From: Amia ocellicauda
Taxonomy: Eukaryota; Chordata; Actinopteri; Amiiformes; Amiidae
DNA length: 64,000 nucleotides
Direction of reading: 5' to 3'
NCBI RefSeq assembly: GCF_036373705.1
Contig: NW_027102663.1
Location: 434,001-498,000, forward strand
How positions within the stretch are numbered: position 1 is the stretch's first letter; each line of letters opens with the position of its first letter. Positions 31,646-40,489 of the stretch are shown in pieces. A program made the position numbers and the translations under genes. The notes beneath the pieces are model-generated. The model did not search any database, had not been told where the DNA came from, and worked only from the letters and a program-made list of their open reading frames with translations.

Positions 31646-32687
31646 GCCATTTCATCAACACATATTTTTTCCGGTTCTGGGTTTTTTCATCTAATATCTT
31701 TTCAACTCTGTATACACTGTCTTTACCCACAATAATTTTTTGTAACTTGGCTTCGTAAAACGTTCCTTCTATATCCTCCCCGTCATAGTCTTTTAACCGG
31801 TACACGGGGGGGTCTCTAGCCAACTGTTCGGTAACTGTAAAATATTCGTCAGAAAATGTTTGTTCATAACCTTTGGCAAAAGTACTCCTTAGCTTTGAAA
31901 CGCGAACCACATCACCGATGTTGAACTTATAAGTAGTTTTTCCCTTCTTAATAAATGGTCCGTATAATTTTTTATAGACCTTAAAAGAATTACTTTGATC
32001 AACATCTATAGGCTTCATTTTAATACTGGTGTGATACCCTTGGTTGTAAGCATTGATAAAATCTTGAACTTTATCAAAATACTTGAACGTGTTGACCGCT
32101 GTAAAATATCTCCACATTTTGGTCTTCATGGTGCGGTTAAACATCTCCACTACCGATGCCTTAAGCTCATTACCGGTGGTGAAATGATGTATTTTGTGTC
32201 TCTTCAGTAGATTCTGAAATTCTCTGGTGAGAAACTCTTTTCCTTTATCAGTCTGCAGTTTTTTAGGACATCGACCCTGGGACAATATATCCTCAAAGGC
32301 CCTTGTCACCGCCCGACCTGTTTTATTATGTAGAATGCGAGCCCAGGCATATTTTGATAACACATCGATACACATCAACATCAATTTGTGACCATTGTTA
32401 TGTTTTGATAAATTTGACATATCGACTAGATCCATTTGCCATTGTGAGTCTATGTCAGTTGCATATACGCAGTTTCTTTTAAAGTTAATCCTGAGAGGTT
32501 TATGTAAGGTATAGGCGTCTTGTTCCCGTAACCATTCTGAAACAACCACATCATTAACCTTCACTCCGGCCTCAGCGAGTCCTCTTTGAAAACCCTTCTT
32601 ACCCGCCAAACCCCCAATCTTGGCTGGGTTGTAGTATAGTTCCTGCATTTGGGGAGCTTGCCGAGTCATTCTGTCAAATAACCACAC
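31578..32687 (-). CDS. Chromodomain integrase, E2
   Basis: A 369-aa retrovirus-like integrase that inserts the element with a 6-bp target duplication. The rve core has D86 (QWQMDLVD), D147 (LQTDKGKEF) and E181 (KASVVE), with about 33 residues between the last two. A basic SH3-like stretch (about 255-310) precedes a C-terminal chromodomain (about 318-365: VYRVEKIL, KYVLMKWLGWPEKFNSWVPEQQV), which could read histone marks and guide target choice. Full length. Confidence 0.93.
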   Translation of the reverse strand: MWLFDRMTRQAPQMQELYYNPAKIGGLAGKKGFQRGLAEAGVKVNDVVVSEWLREQDAYTLHKPLRINFKRNCVYATDIDSQWQMDLVDMSNLSKHNNGHKLMLMCIDVLSKYAWARILHNKTGRAVTRAFEDILSQGRCPKKLQTDKGKEFLTREFQNLLKRHKIHHFTTGNELKASVVEMFNRTMKTKMWRYFTAVNTFKYFDKVQDFINAYNQGYHTSIKMKPIDVDQSNSFKVYKKLYGPFIKKGKTTYKFNIGDVVRVSKLRSTFAKGYEQTFSDEYFTVTEQLARDPPVYRLKDYDGEDIEGTFYEAKLQKIIVGKDSVYRVEKILDEKTQNRKKYVLMKWLGWPEKFNSWVPEQQVCDIQSL

Positions 32688-32841
32688 AGACCCACACTAT
32701 GCGCAAAGTTTTTATACAAGGTTTTTTATTCAACTTCAGGAGAGCAGATACCCCTTTTTAGACATTTGAGAAAAGTATAACATACACAACAATTTTTTCT
32801 ACGGTCCAGACAAAAAGAAATCAGATGATTGGTTACTTGAT

Positions 32842-33234
32842 CTATATCAACAAATATACCTGTTTCTTTATCTTGTAGGCACACACCTCAGTTACATATG
32901 TAAATAAAACAACAATATGACCTATTTTAAAAGTAAACAGAGGTGTATTAAACATGCTCAGTAAAAGGTCATACAGATGTTGATGAAATGGCCTAATATC
33001 ATTCTTGGCCCCCTTGAGCGCTTCATCCCAGTGTTCGTACCCCCCGGTCTTTGTTACAGCAGCCATTAACTTTTCCAGGTTTGAAAGTTGATCCTCATCG
33101 ATGGTTAAATCTGTAGAGAAAAGGCTCGCGTTGGCTACTTTTCTGTCAAGCACATGGTGTAATAGCGCTCTCAGGTTAGCTGCAGAGTGTTGATGACAGA
33201 ACCAGTTGCAGAAGCAGTCCAGAACATTCCCCAT
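32842..33234 (-). CDS. Accessory protein of about 131 aa, possible Bcl-2-like, E2
   Basis: Not firmly recognised. It is alpha-helical in character, with Trp in GGYEHWDEALKGAKNDIRPFHQHLYDLLLSMF followed by FKIGHIVVLFTYVTEVCAYKIKK. This last block resembles the BH1 region of Bcl-2 proteins (pattern GRIVxxFxFxxxxC), but BH3 and BH2 are not clear. A GTATAT donor-like sequence at the C-terminus could mean a further exon. An AATAAA on the - strand near 32726 serves this gene. It sits in the accessory block where animal adintoviruses carry host-interaction genes. Confidence 0.45.
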   Translation of the reverse strand: MGNVLDCFCNWFCHQHSAANLRALLHHVLDRKVANASLFSTDLTIDEDQLSNLEKLMAAVTKTGGYEHWDEALKGAKNDIRPFHQHLYDLLLSMFNTPLFTFKIGHIVVLFTYVTEVCAYKIKKQVYLLI

Positions 33235-33246
33235 GTTCAAAGTCCC

Positions 33247-34095
33247 TTAGTTCAGGTCAGAGTCTGAATCAGTGGCGTAGATGTCGAATTCTTCGTCGCT
33301 GCCCCCAGCTTTAACTTCTTTACGGAAGAAATAAGCTTTTAGCTTGCCAGCGGTTTTTCTACTCGGCTCATCCAGGTCATTGAGCAGCTGCCCAAGTTTC
33401 TCTATTATAAACGGCTCCTTTTTCAGCTCCAGCAAAATCTCATCTATGATTTTCTGGACTTGTCCCGCAGTGACATGTATGTGGGAGTAAGACAGCGCCT
33501 TGATTAGTGCCGGTTTCAGCCACGGTTTGTTCAGTCTTCTGTAAAACACGTTGAAATAGAACAGGAAATAGTAACGGTCTGGTTCAAACAAACAACTGTG
33601 TCTCAACTGACTGGGGTGATTCACTTCACACCCCCGACAGACTTCTTTCAGAGCTTGGTCGATGAGAGCACTCAGAATATACACCAGGGTGCTTTTAACC
33701 ACTCTGCTTACTTGGTCACATACCCCGGGCATAAATCCTGCGTCTTCATCACGCCCCCGGGACAGTCCGATGCTCATTGGGTCGCCTGGTGGTTTGTGGG
33801 GTGTTTCTCCATCCATTGGACTGACCCCCTGCTGAGACGCACAGACGGTAGACAATTCGGCAAAATCGAGGCCCTCCATGAGCTCCAGAGGCTGGGGATC
33901 CCCGAGACTCATTTGGACATCCATCGCACCGCATGTTGTTTCGTCCTGAGGGACCGGGGTCTGAGGTCTTGGAGAGTAACCGCAGTCAAAGGGTTCCAGA
34001 GTGTATACAAAATCTGGGGAATAGAACCAGGGGTGATCCCGGGTTTGAAGAGGCCTGTAGAGCCTGTCGACGTCCGCAGCTTTCAGGTAAGACAT
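33247..34095 (-). CDS. Accessory protein with Cys/His motif and acidic tail, E2
   Basis: A 282-aa protein of unknown function. The N-terminal 110 residues are Pro-rich and probably disordered. A central domain begins near residue 125 with VVKSTLVYILSALIDQALKEVCRGCEVNHPSQLRHSCL, which looks like a small metal-binding Cys/His cluster, followed by an aromatic-rich block (RYYFLFYFNVFYRRLNKPWL). The tail is acidic (GGSDEEFDIYATDSDSDLN), with serines in casein kinase 2-like context. A TATA-like ATAAAAGG and a CRE-like TGACGTAG lie upstream at 34131-34160. By position it is an early regulatory-type gene; function is inferred. Confidence 0.72.
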   Translation of the reverse strand: MSYLKAADVDRLYRPLQTRDHPWFYSPDFVYTLEPFDCGYSPRPQTPVPQDETTCGAMDVQMSLGDPQPLELMEGLDFAELSTVCASQQGVSPMDGETPHKPPGDPMSIGLSRGRDEDAGFMPGVCDQVSRVVKSTLVYILSALIDQALKEVCRGCEVNHPSQLRHSCLFEPDRYYFLFYFNVFYRRLNKPWLKPALIKALSYSHIHVTAGQVQKIIDEILLELKKEPFIIEKLGQLLNDLDEPSRKTAGKLKAYFFRKEVKAGGSDEEFDIYATDSDSDLN

Positions 34096-34126
34096 TCTCT
34101 TTAATTTTCAACCATGATTGAATTGT

Positions 34127-34160
34127 TGCGCCTTTTATCCTATCTCTTCACTACGTCACG
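34127..34160 (-). promoter_or_regulatory. Promoter of the Cys/His accessory gene, E2
   Basis: On the - strand, GGATAAAAGG (TATA-like, 34131-34140) is preceded by CGTGACGTAG (34151-34160), an ATF/CREB-like site. Both are kept in E0, E1 and E3. Confidence 0.55.
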
Positions 34161-34173
34161 ACACACCGCCCTC

Positions 34174-34884
34174 TTAGAAGAGAGTAGCCCCTGAGCCGTC
34201 AGACCCCCCTCCAAAACCCCACACGTCGTCTGTTTTATCATCGTCGTCGTCATTCAAGGGGGATATATAATCCATAATCCAGCATTTTCTCCTTCTAACC
34301 AAATCCAGTTGCGAACATTTGGTCAAGATGTCAAAACCATCATTTATACAGTTTATGACCTCTTTCAAGAACGGCCAGTCCACGGCGTCAAACATAATTT
34401 CAGTAACCTGTTTTTCTGGATCCTCCACACCCCCTTCAATAGGGTTTGTAATCAGGGTACTGCTAAACAAAACCTTACGATCTGTAGTTAGAGATAGACT
34501 CTTCACCACTCTACCGTAGTTCTGCAAGCTTTCCCATTCACACCTTTCAAAACCCTGAGTCGGAGACTCCATTTCGCATTCTCTTGGACCCTCTTGCAAG
34601 CCTTCTAGAGTCTTATCCACAAGCCCCAGATCTCTCCAGGCCATCACCTTCAACCAGTCCTCATAAGAGTATTCAATTACCGTCTCAAAAGGTTCCAACG
34701 TACCCTCCTTCTCTCCCAAAGCAAAAAGCTCCACTCCAACATAGCTGGGATACCTTTTAAAGCGGTAACCCCGTCGAGCCCCCCAGAACAACACCCAGGA
34801 GCGTTCAATCTTCAAAATGGTGAGTACAGGAACCCTTGCCCGGGATTGTTTCTTGCGGGGTTTCATGTTGATGTCGCTGGACAT
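34174..34884 (-). CDS. Terminal accessory protein (236 aa), E2
   Basis: Not recognised. The N-terminus is basic (KPRKKQSRARVPV), followed by a region with conserved tryptophans (SWVLFWGARRGYRFK, YSYEDWLKVMAW) and a C-terminus with an acidic run (NDDDDDKTDDVWGFGGG). It is the outermost - strand gene, next to the right terminal repeat. A TATTTAAG box lies about 67 bp upstream (34951-34960). E2 has the longest version of this gene in the window. Confidence 0.65.
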   Translation of the reverse strand: MSSDINMKPRKKQSRARVPVLTILKIERSWVLFWGARRGYRFKRYPSYVGVELFALGEKEGTLEPFETVIEYSYEDWLKVMAWRDLGLVDKTLEGLQEGPRECEMESPTQGFERCEWESLQNYGRVVKSLSLTTDRKVLFSSTLITNPIEGGVEDPEKQVTEIMFDAVDWPFLKEVINCINDGFDILTKCSQLDLVRRRKCWIMDYISPLNDDDDDKTDDVWGFGGGSDGSGATLF

Positions 34885-34950
34885 GTTGAAGAAGCGGGAT
34901 GTTTCTGATGCTGAGAATTAAAGAGGTATTGCCTAAAAGCAGCGCGGGTT

Positions 34951-34960
34951 CTTAAATAGA
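34951..34960 (-). promoter_or_regulatory. TATA-like box of the terminal accessory gene, E2
   Basis: TCTATTTAAG on the - strand, about 67 bp before the ATG and about 45 bp inside the right terminal repeat. Confidence 0.5.
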
Positions 34961-35002
34961 GAGGAGAGTTTCGGGGCGTTGCCTTCAGAGGGGTGGGGGT
35001 AT

Positions 35003-35186
35003 TTATGGGTGGCCTTGATGTTCAGGGTTTTATGGGTGTACACTTTCTGACGGATATGACGTAGGAATAATTAAGGAAATAACTCTACCTAAAATCACGC
35101 CCCCCAATTATGACGTAGGAATATTAATAAGCTTAGGGCATACGTCATAACAAATAGGCCGCGCCCAAAAAACCCTACTATCTACT
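35003..35186. repeat. Right terminal inverted repeat of E2
   Basis: Inverted counterpart of 18739-18923, ending CTATCTACT. It is followed by CTTATG (35187-35192), the right target duplication. Confidence 0.95.
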
Positions 35187-35662
35187 CTTATGTAGTTGAA
35201 GGCGCAGTATAGCTCTGATAGTCTGGTGGTCTTTTAATTAAAATCTGATGATGATGATGATGATGATGATATTGTTGTTGTTGTTGTTGTTGTTGTTCTT
35301 GTTGTCGTCGTAGTCGCCGTCATTATTATTGTTAAAGTAAAGCAGTAGTTAGATTTGTTGCTACCGTAAGGTGTAGAAGGCACAATAGCTCTGTGATTGT
35401 CTGATGGTGGCACAAGACGAGCAGCAACTGTTTGAACAAGCCATTGAGCATCACCTTGTTGGGAAAAGTGTAAGTCTTGTCATAGCTCAGGGCGTTCTTC
35501 CTTTGAAAGAGTTTCCAAAGTGTCCTGATGTGCCCTTGAGCAATGCAAAATAGGTCAGTGAAAATAGAAACCTTTATCTCACAGGCTGGCCCACGGGAAA
35601 CGCCTGTGTGCGTTTTACCAGCCGGCTTCGATGGGAGCCATTCGAAACTCCAGGACGGGTCG

Positions 35663-35735
35663 GTTTCCGTAGTGTAGTGGCTATCACGTTCGCCTCACAC
35701 GCGAAAGGTCCCCGGTTCGAAACCGGGCGGAAACA
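35663..35735 (+). tRNA. tRNA-Val (CAC)
   Basis: All stems are intact, with anticodon loop CTCACAC and T loop TTCGAAA; identical to the copy at 2261. It looks functional. Confidence 0.95.
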
Positions 35736-36630
35736 ACCCGCGGTGCATGCGTGCCAGTGCTGTGTTACCCGTCCCCATCTCTCTGCCCCGAGGCTGGCCG
35801 TCGTTTTCTCTTGCTCGGAGTGGCAAGAAATCCTGACCTTGAGAACAAACGATCGCAGAAGGGTAGCTTTGCGAGGCGCTGGAACTGACACTTTTAAAAT
35901 CGATACATGTTGTTGCTGTTACAATACGACCGTAGCAGGATCGGCGACATTGCTGTTACTCTTATGTAGTTGAAGGCGCAGTATAGCTCTGATAGTCTGG
36001 TGGTGACGGAAGACCACCAGCCGTTTGAACAAGCCATTCAGCATCACCTTGTTGGGCTAAGTGCAGGCACTGTCTGAGCGCAGGGCGTCCTGCCTTTGAA
36101 AGAGTTATCGAAGTGTCCCGAAATCGGTGCACTCAGAGCGTCCGTCCGTCGACAGGTTGAAATTGTTAACGCTCGTGTAGCCACTTTTAATTAAAATCTA
36201 ATGATAATGATGATGATGATGATGATGTTGTTGTTCTTGTTGATGTTGTTGTTGTTCTTGTTGTTCTTGTTGTCGTCGTAGTCGCCGTCATTATTATTGT
36301 TAAAGTAAAGCAGTAGTTAGATTTGTTGCTACCGTAAGGTGTAGAAGGCACAATAGCTCTGTGATTGTCTGATGGTGGCACAAGACGAGCAGCAGCTGTT
36401 TGAACAAGCCATTGAGCATCACCTTGTTGGGGTAAGTGTAAGTCTTGTCATAGCTCAGGACGTTCTTCCTTTGAAAGAGTTTCCAAAGTGTCCTGATGTG
36501 CCCTTGAGCAATGCAAAATAGGTCAGTGAAAATAGAAACCTTTATCTCACAGGCTGGCCCACGGGAAACGCCTGTGCACGTTTTACCTGCCGGCTTCGAT
36601 GGGAGCCATTCGAAACACCAGGACGGGTTG

Positions 36631-36703
36631 GTTTCTGTAGTTTAGTGGCTATCAAGTTTGCCTCACACGCGAAAGGTCCCTGGTTTGAAACCGGGCGGAA
36701 ACA
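36631..36703 (+). pseudogene. Degenerate tRNA-Val (CAC)
   Basis: Full-length match to the CAC tRNAs with the anticodon kept. The acceptor stem (GTTTCTG), the A-box region (TTTAG), the anticodon stem (TTTGC) and the T loop (GGTTTGAAACC) all carry changes. It is probably a pseudogene. Confidence 0.8.
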
Positions 36704-36928
36704 ACCCGCGGTGCACGCGTGCCAGTGCCGTGTTACCTGTCCCCATCTCTCTGCCCCAAGGCTGGATGTCGTTTTCTCTTCCTCGGAGTGGCAAGAAATC
36801 CTGACCTTGAGAACAAACGATCACAGAAGGGTAGCTTTGCGAGGCGCAGGAACTGACACTTTTAAAATCGATACATGTTGTTGCTGTTACAATACGACCG
36901 TAGCAGGATCGGCGACATTGCTGTTACT

Positions 36929-36934
36929 CTTATG
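36929..36934. repeat. Left 6-bp target-site duplication of E3
   Basis: CTTATG directly precedes AGTAGATAG and is repeated at 52949-52954. It is the same hexamer at the same repeat position as for E2. Confidence 0.93.
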
Positions 36935-37119
36935 AGTAGATAGTAGGGTTTTTTGGGCGCGGCCTATTTTGTTATGACGTATGCCCTAAGCTTATTAATA
37001 TTCCTACGTCATAATTGGGGGGCGTGATTTTAGGTAGAGTTATATCCTTAATTATTCCTACGTCATATCCGTCAGAAAGTGTACACCCATAAAACCCTGA
37101 ACAACAAGGCCGCCCATAA
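36935..37119. repeat. Left terminal inverted repeat of E3
   Basis: 185 bp, nearly identical to 18739-18923 and inverted at 52764-52948. Confidence 0.95.
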
Positions 37120-38312
37120 CCTGTTGTTCTTGTTGTTCTTGTTGGTCAACTGTAGAGTGTGAATGGGTCGGCTCTTCCTGTAGTGGTTGGGGGTCTTTTT
37201 TAAATATACATGTAATGGTTTAGTAAATCTAAACCGTTATAAGATCAACAAGTTCTGTTGTCTGTAATGGTCCCAGGTCTTAACAATGCCAGTTTTGAAT
37301 AGTGCGTTTATCATATTCACACTGTCTCTGTCTGTCTCTCTCTCTATCTCGCCCAATCATTTTATAAGATTAACAAGTTCTGTTGTCTGTTATGATCCCA
37401 GGTCCTATCAATGCCTGTTTTGCATAGGGTATTTATGTTATCCACACTGTATCTGGCTCTGTCTCTCCCCTCAAATTTAATTAAAAATAAAATTAAAAAA
37501 GAGGGTGTGTGTGTGGGTGTTTGTGTGTATAGGTTAATTGTTTTTGTAAAAAAAAAAAAAAAAAGCTGTGGTTATATTTTATCTCTCACATAATGTGTTC
37601 AGTCGTTTTACTTAAATACATTCTAGGGTCTTAAAGCTCATAAGAGTTAGACTTAAGATAAGGATATGCTTTTAAGGTATTTTAGCAGTCTCAATCCCTG
37701 ATGATAAGGAATCGTTTAAAAAATAAAAACAACTGATCACTCAATGCTAAATAGATCACAACACTCAAGGCTAAATCACTCACACCATGGGGGGCGGGGG
37801 TGGGCTCAGACAACAGTAGGTATGGCGTGTGGTATCAAAACATTCAGAATACTTTTAACCTATATAATTCATAAGCTTTGTAAAGTAAACCCAAATATCT
37901 CTTTTGCGGGGATAAACTCTGTTCTGAGTAGTTTGTGACTTGTTTAATACCAAACAAAGCATCGCTATTAAAAAAAAAAAAAAAAAATCACTGTAAAAGC
38001 GCTAGTTATTTTAGATCTTTATGGTTATTTTCTTGGCTCAGGTTGTTTTTTAGCGCTTATAAAGGCCTAAAATATTCTTAGTGGTTGTTGACTATAGGTC
38101 TTGATGCTTAAAAATGTTTTTTTGAGAGACCAAAAGGTTCTAATAAAAGTTTAGAGTAGAGAGGAGAGAGATCGTCTCCATCTTGGTTTCTATTTGAAAT
38201 TTGATGCAGTGTCATTTTATTGGTTGGTTTTGATATGTTAATTGGTAACAGGGCGGCACAAAGGCCAGACCAGAACAATGCCTTACAAGAAGATCCGGCA
38301 TGTGGACATCAG
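37120..38312. other. Non-coding left arm of E3
   Basis: Same content as the E2 left arm: the 125-bp duplication (from 37239 and 37364), CT and GT tracts and A-homopolymers near 37549 and 37972. No gene is visible. Confidence 0.7.
37239..37485. repeat. 125-bp tandem duplication in the E3 left arm
   Basis: Two copies starting ATAAGAT(C/T)AACAAG, as in E2. Confidence 0.78.
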
Positions 38313-38320
38313 TATAAGTA
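38313..38320 (+). promoter_or_regulatory. TATA-like box, left accessory gene of E3
   Basis: TATAAGTA in the same context as in E2. Confidence 0.5.
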
Positions 38321-38384
38321 TGAAGGTCTGGTCTTCAGCTCGACAGACTCATACTGACCTTTCGATTTAAGACTAAAGATCAAC

Positions 38385-40427
38385 AGTGTCCGGAAACAAC
38401 ATCTGCGACTTCGATTTAAACGAGTTTTTTGGTAAGTCTTCAGATTATTTTCACTGACTCAGAGCGTGTTGTGTGCATGTATTGTAAATAAGGCTATAAC
38501 ATCTGTTTTAAGTTCTGTAAAATTATTTTTCAGCCAGTCAACAGGAGTTAATTCCCAACGCTGAGGAGATCATCTGGAACAACAACGGTAAGATTTTTGT
38601 GTTTGCGCTCATGGGTTCTTATGTATGGGTGTGTGTGGTTTTGAAGCGGCTCATTAGAGTTATGAAAACGTTTTAATACATATTAATGCCGGTCTCTTTA
38701 ATTACACAGAAACTATCGAAAGGCCTGTGATTAATGTCTCCGAGGATCGACCAAGAGAAGTGGTTGTCCCTAGACAGGCTGTCTGCCGACCGGGTAAGAA
38801 CTAAACCCCTGTTTGTTTGTATAACGTTTCTGTAAGATGTTTGAGTCCAGTTTTGTTAATTTTAAAAAATTATCCTGTCTAACAGTATTAAGAAACGTGG
38901 TTCGAGACAACGAAAGGCCTTCCACATCAAGGGCTTGTTTCGTTTTACCTTCGAGAACCGTAACCTTTCAAGAATCTGAAAGGCCGTCAGCCCCGGTATC
39001 TGATAGCTGTGAGTATATATCTGCAGCCTGTAAGAGGTTAAAGCTTTTTATAAAGCGGTGTGGTTAAAGGTTAAACATGTCTCTTACCTTCACAGCGGTG
39101 CAAAAAGCTAAACCAGCCGAAAAACTTAAGAAACGATTATTCTGTGGAGGTAAGTAAGATCTTTCAAACTTTAATGTTTTTAAAAGGGCTTTGTTTGCCC
39201 GTTGAGGGCTAATATTTAAGCGATGGGTGCCCGTTTCCTGTAGGGCGGGGGGTTCTGGGAAAGATCTTTAGAAGTCCGGACAGGTCTAGGCTTGTTTCTG
39301 GGGAACGTGTTTAGAAATGACCGATTGCCGTACCGTCTGGTTAGGAAGTAAAGCCGTCCGAAAGGGTTTAGTAAGTTGTTTGGCTTATCTCCCGCTATTA
39401 TACTTCTGTTTTAAAGTGGTTGTAGGAAAAGGCTTGAAGGTGTTCATTGTATTTAATATTTAAACAGATCGTGAAAACGTTTGTGAAACAGGAAGTCCCG
39501 GGATCAGGAAGTGTTTACACTTGGAAGGTTCGTTTAAAAATGAAATGTTGTTGTGTGTGTGTGTGTTTTATTAACAATATTACAGTTTTTAAAGAAACAT
39601 TTAAGAAACAGTTTATTTACAGTGGCTTCTCTGTTTTACATTTATTATCAAGTCCTAATAAATATATTGTCTGTAAATAATAAGGCGTTGTAGTGAATGT
39701 CTAAGGCTATTTTCAAAGGTCTAAAAAAGCTAAAGGTTTTGAATGTCCTGGACATGTTGTTTTAAGTTTGATTTCTGTCGCCGTTTAAAGATGTAAATGT
39801 AATGTATATTTTTATTCTTCCCAAGACTCTTGGGATAGTCATTCTGTGGATGAGCTATTGAGGACAATTACCCCGTCTAAGTGGGATCAAACATCTTCCC
39901 CGGTGAGATCACCGAGAGGATCCCCCACGGTGGTCTTGGAGACCCCCCAACATCTACTCAGGCCACAGCCTTCTGGGGGTAATTCAACACCCCAGATTCA
40001 GCCCGCCGCATTGTCGGGCGGAACAAATACAGGCATCCAACAACCTCAGGGGTCGCCGTCAGTCAGGGCGGTCACACCACCCAACGACGGCCTGGTTTCA
40101 ACATCGTCCCCCCAGACCCGTTTCTTGGCTACAGAAACGCGGAACAGTACCCCGCGCTTGGCCAGGGTGTCACCGCAAAGGCCTTCTTGGTCTCCGTCCA
40201 TGAGTATACGCTCGCTCCCTGCCTCCTTCGACCGAGATTTACCGGAGCGACCATCCTTTGAAGCTGAGCCAGGCCACCAGCCCCCGGAGCTACTTCCTGA
40301 AAGTCGCCATGAGTTGCTACATACTTTGTTACAAAATCAAAGACTTGTGTTAGTGGGGCAAAACCTGGTGATAGAGAGCCAAAACACCCTTATTAATACC
40401 CTTACTAACGAATTGTACCGTATTTAA
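38385..40427 (+). pseudogene. Multi-exon accessory gene region, E3
   Basis: Counterpart of 20185-22219. The last exon (about 39830-40427) is complete, with the Pro/Ser-rich segment and ELYRI tail. Part of broken fossil E3. Confidence 0.55.
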
Positions 40428-40489
40428 TGTTTTAATAGACACAAAACGCCTTACTATTGTGGGTTGTTGGAAAAATAAAAAATAAATTA

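Larger units (their letters stand above)
18739..35186 (+). mobile_element. Polinton copy E2, both ends present
   Basis: This 16,448-bp Polinton/Maverick (adintovirus-like) element is the reference copy for the window. It has 185-bp terminal inverted repeats starting AG, a 6-bp target duplication, family B polymerase, integrase, packaging ATPase, protease, major and minor capsid genes and four accessory genes. Rightward and leftward gene blocks converge near 28350. It is a broken fossil with roughly six breaks, most of them in the polymerase region. Several virion and integration genes are still full length. Near-identity of its inverted repeats and high identity to E3 point to a recent origin. 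Confidence 0.96.
35187..36934. repeat. tRNA-Val tandem-repeat spacer 3
   Basis: Four halves: a very short A (35193-35379), B with tRNA-Val(CAC) (35380-35966), a short A without tRNA (35967-36347) and B with a degenerate tRNA-Val(CAC) (36348-36934). No AAC tRNA is left in this spacer. The last six bases are the left target duplication of E3. No protein gene is supported. Confidence 0.9.

Noticed and set aside
18739-35186. Retrovirus or LTR element because of the integrase and chromodomain
   Set aside because: There is no reverse transcriptase, gag or LTR. Inverted terminal repeats, family B polymerase, capsid, ATPase and adenain-type protease identify a Polinton.
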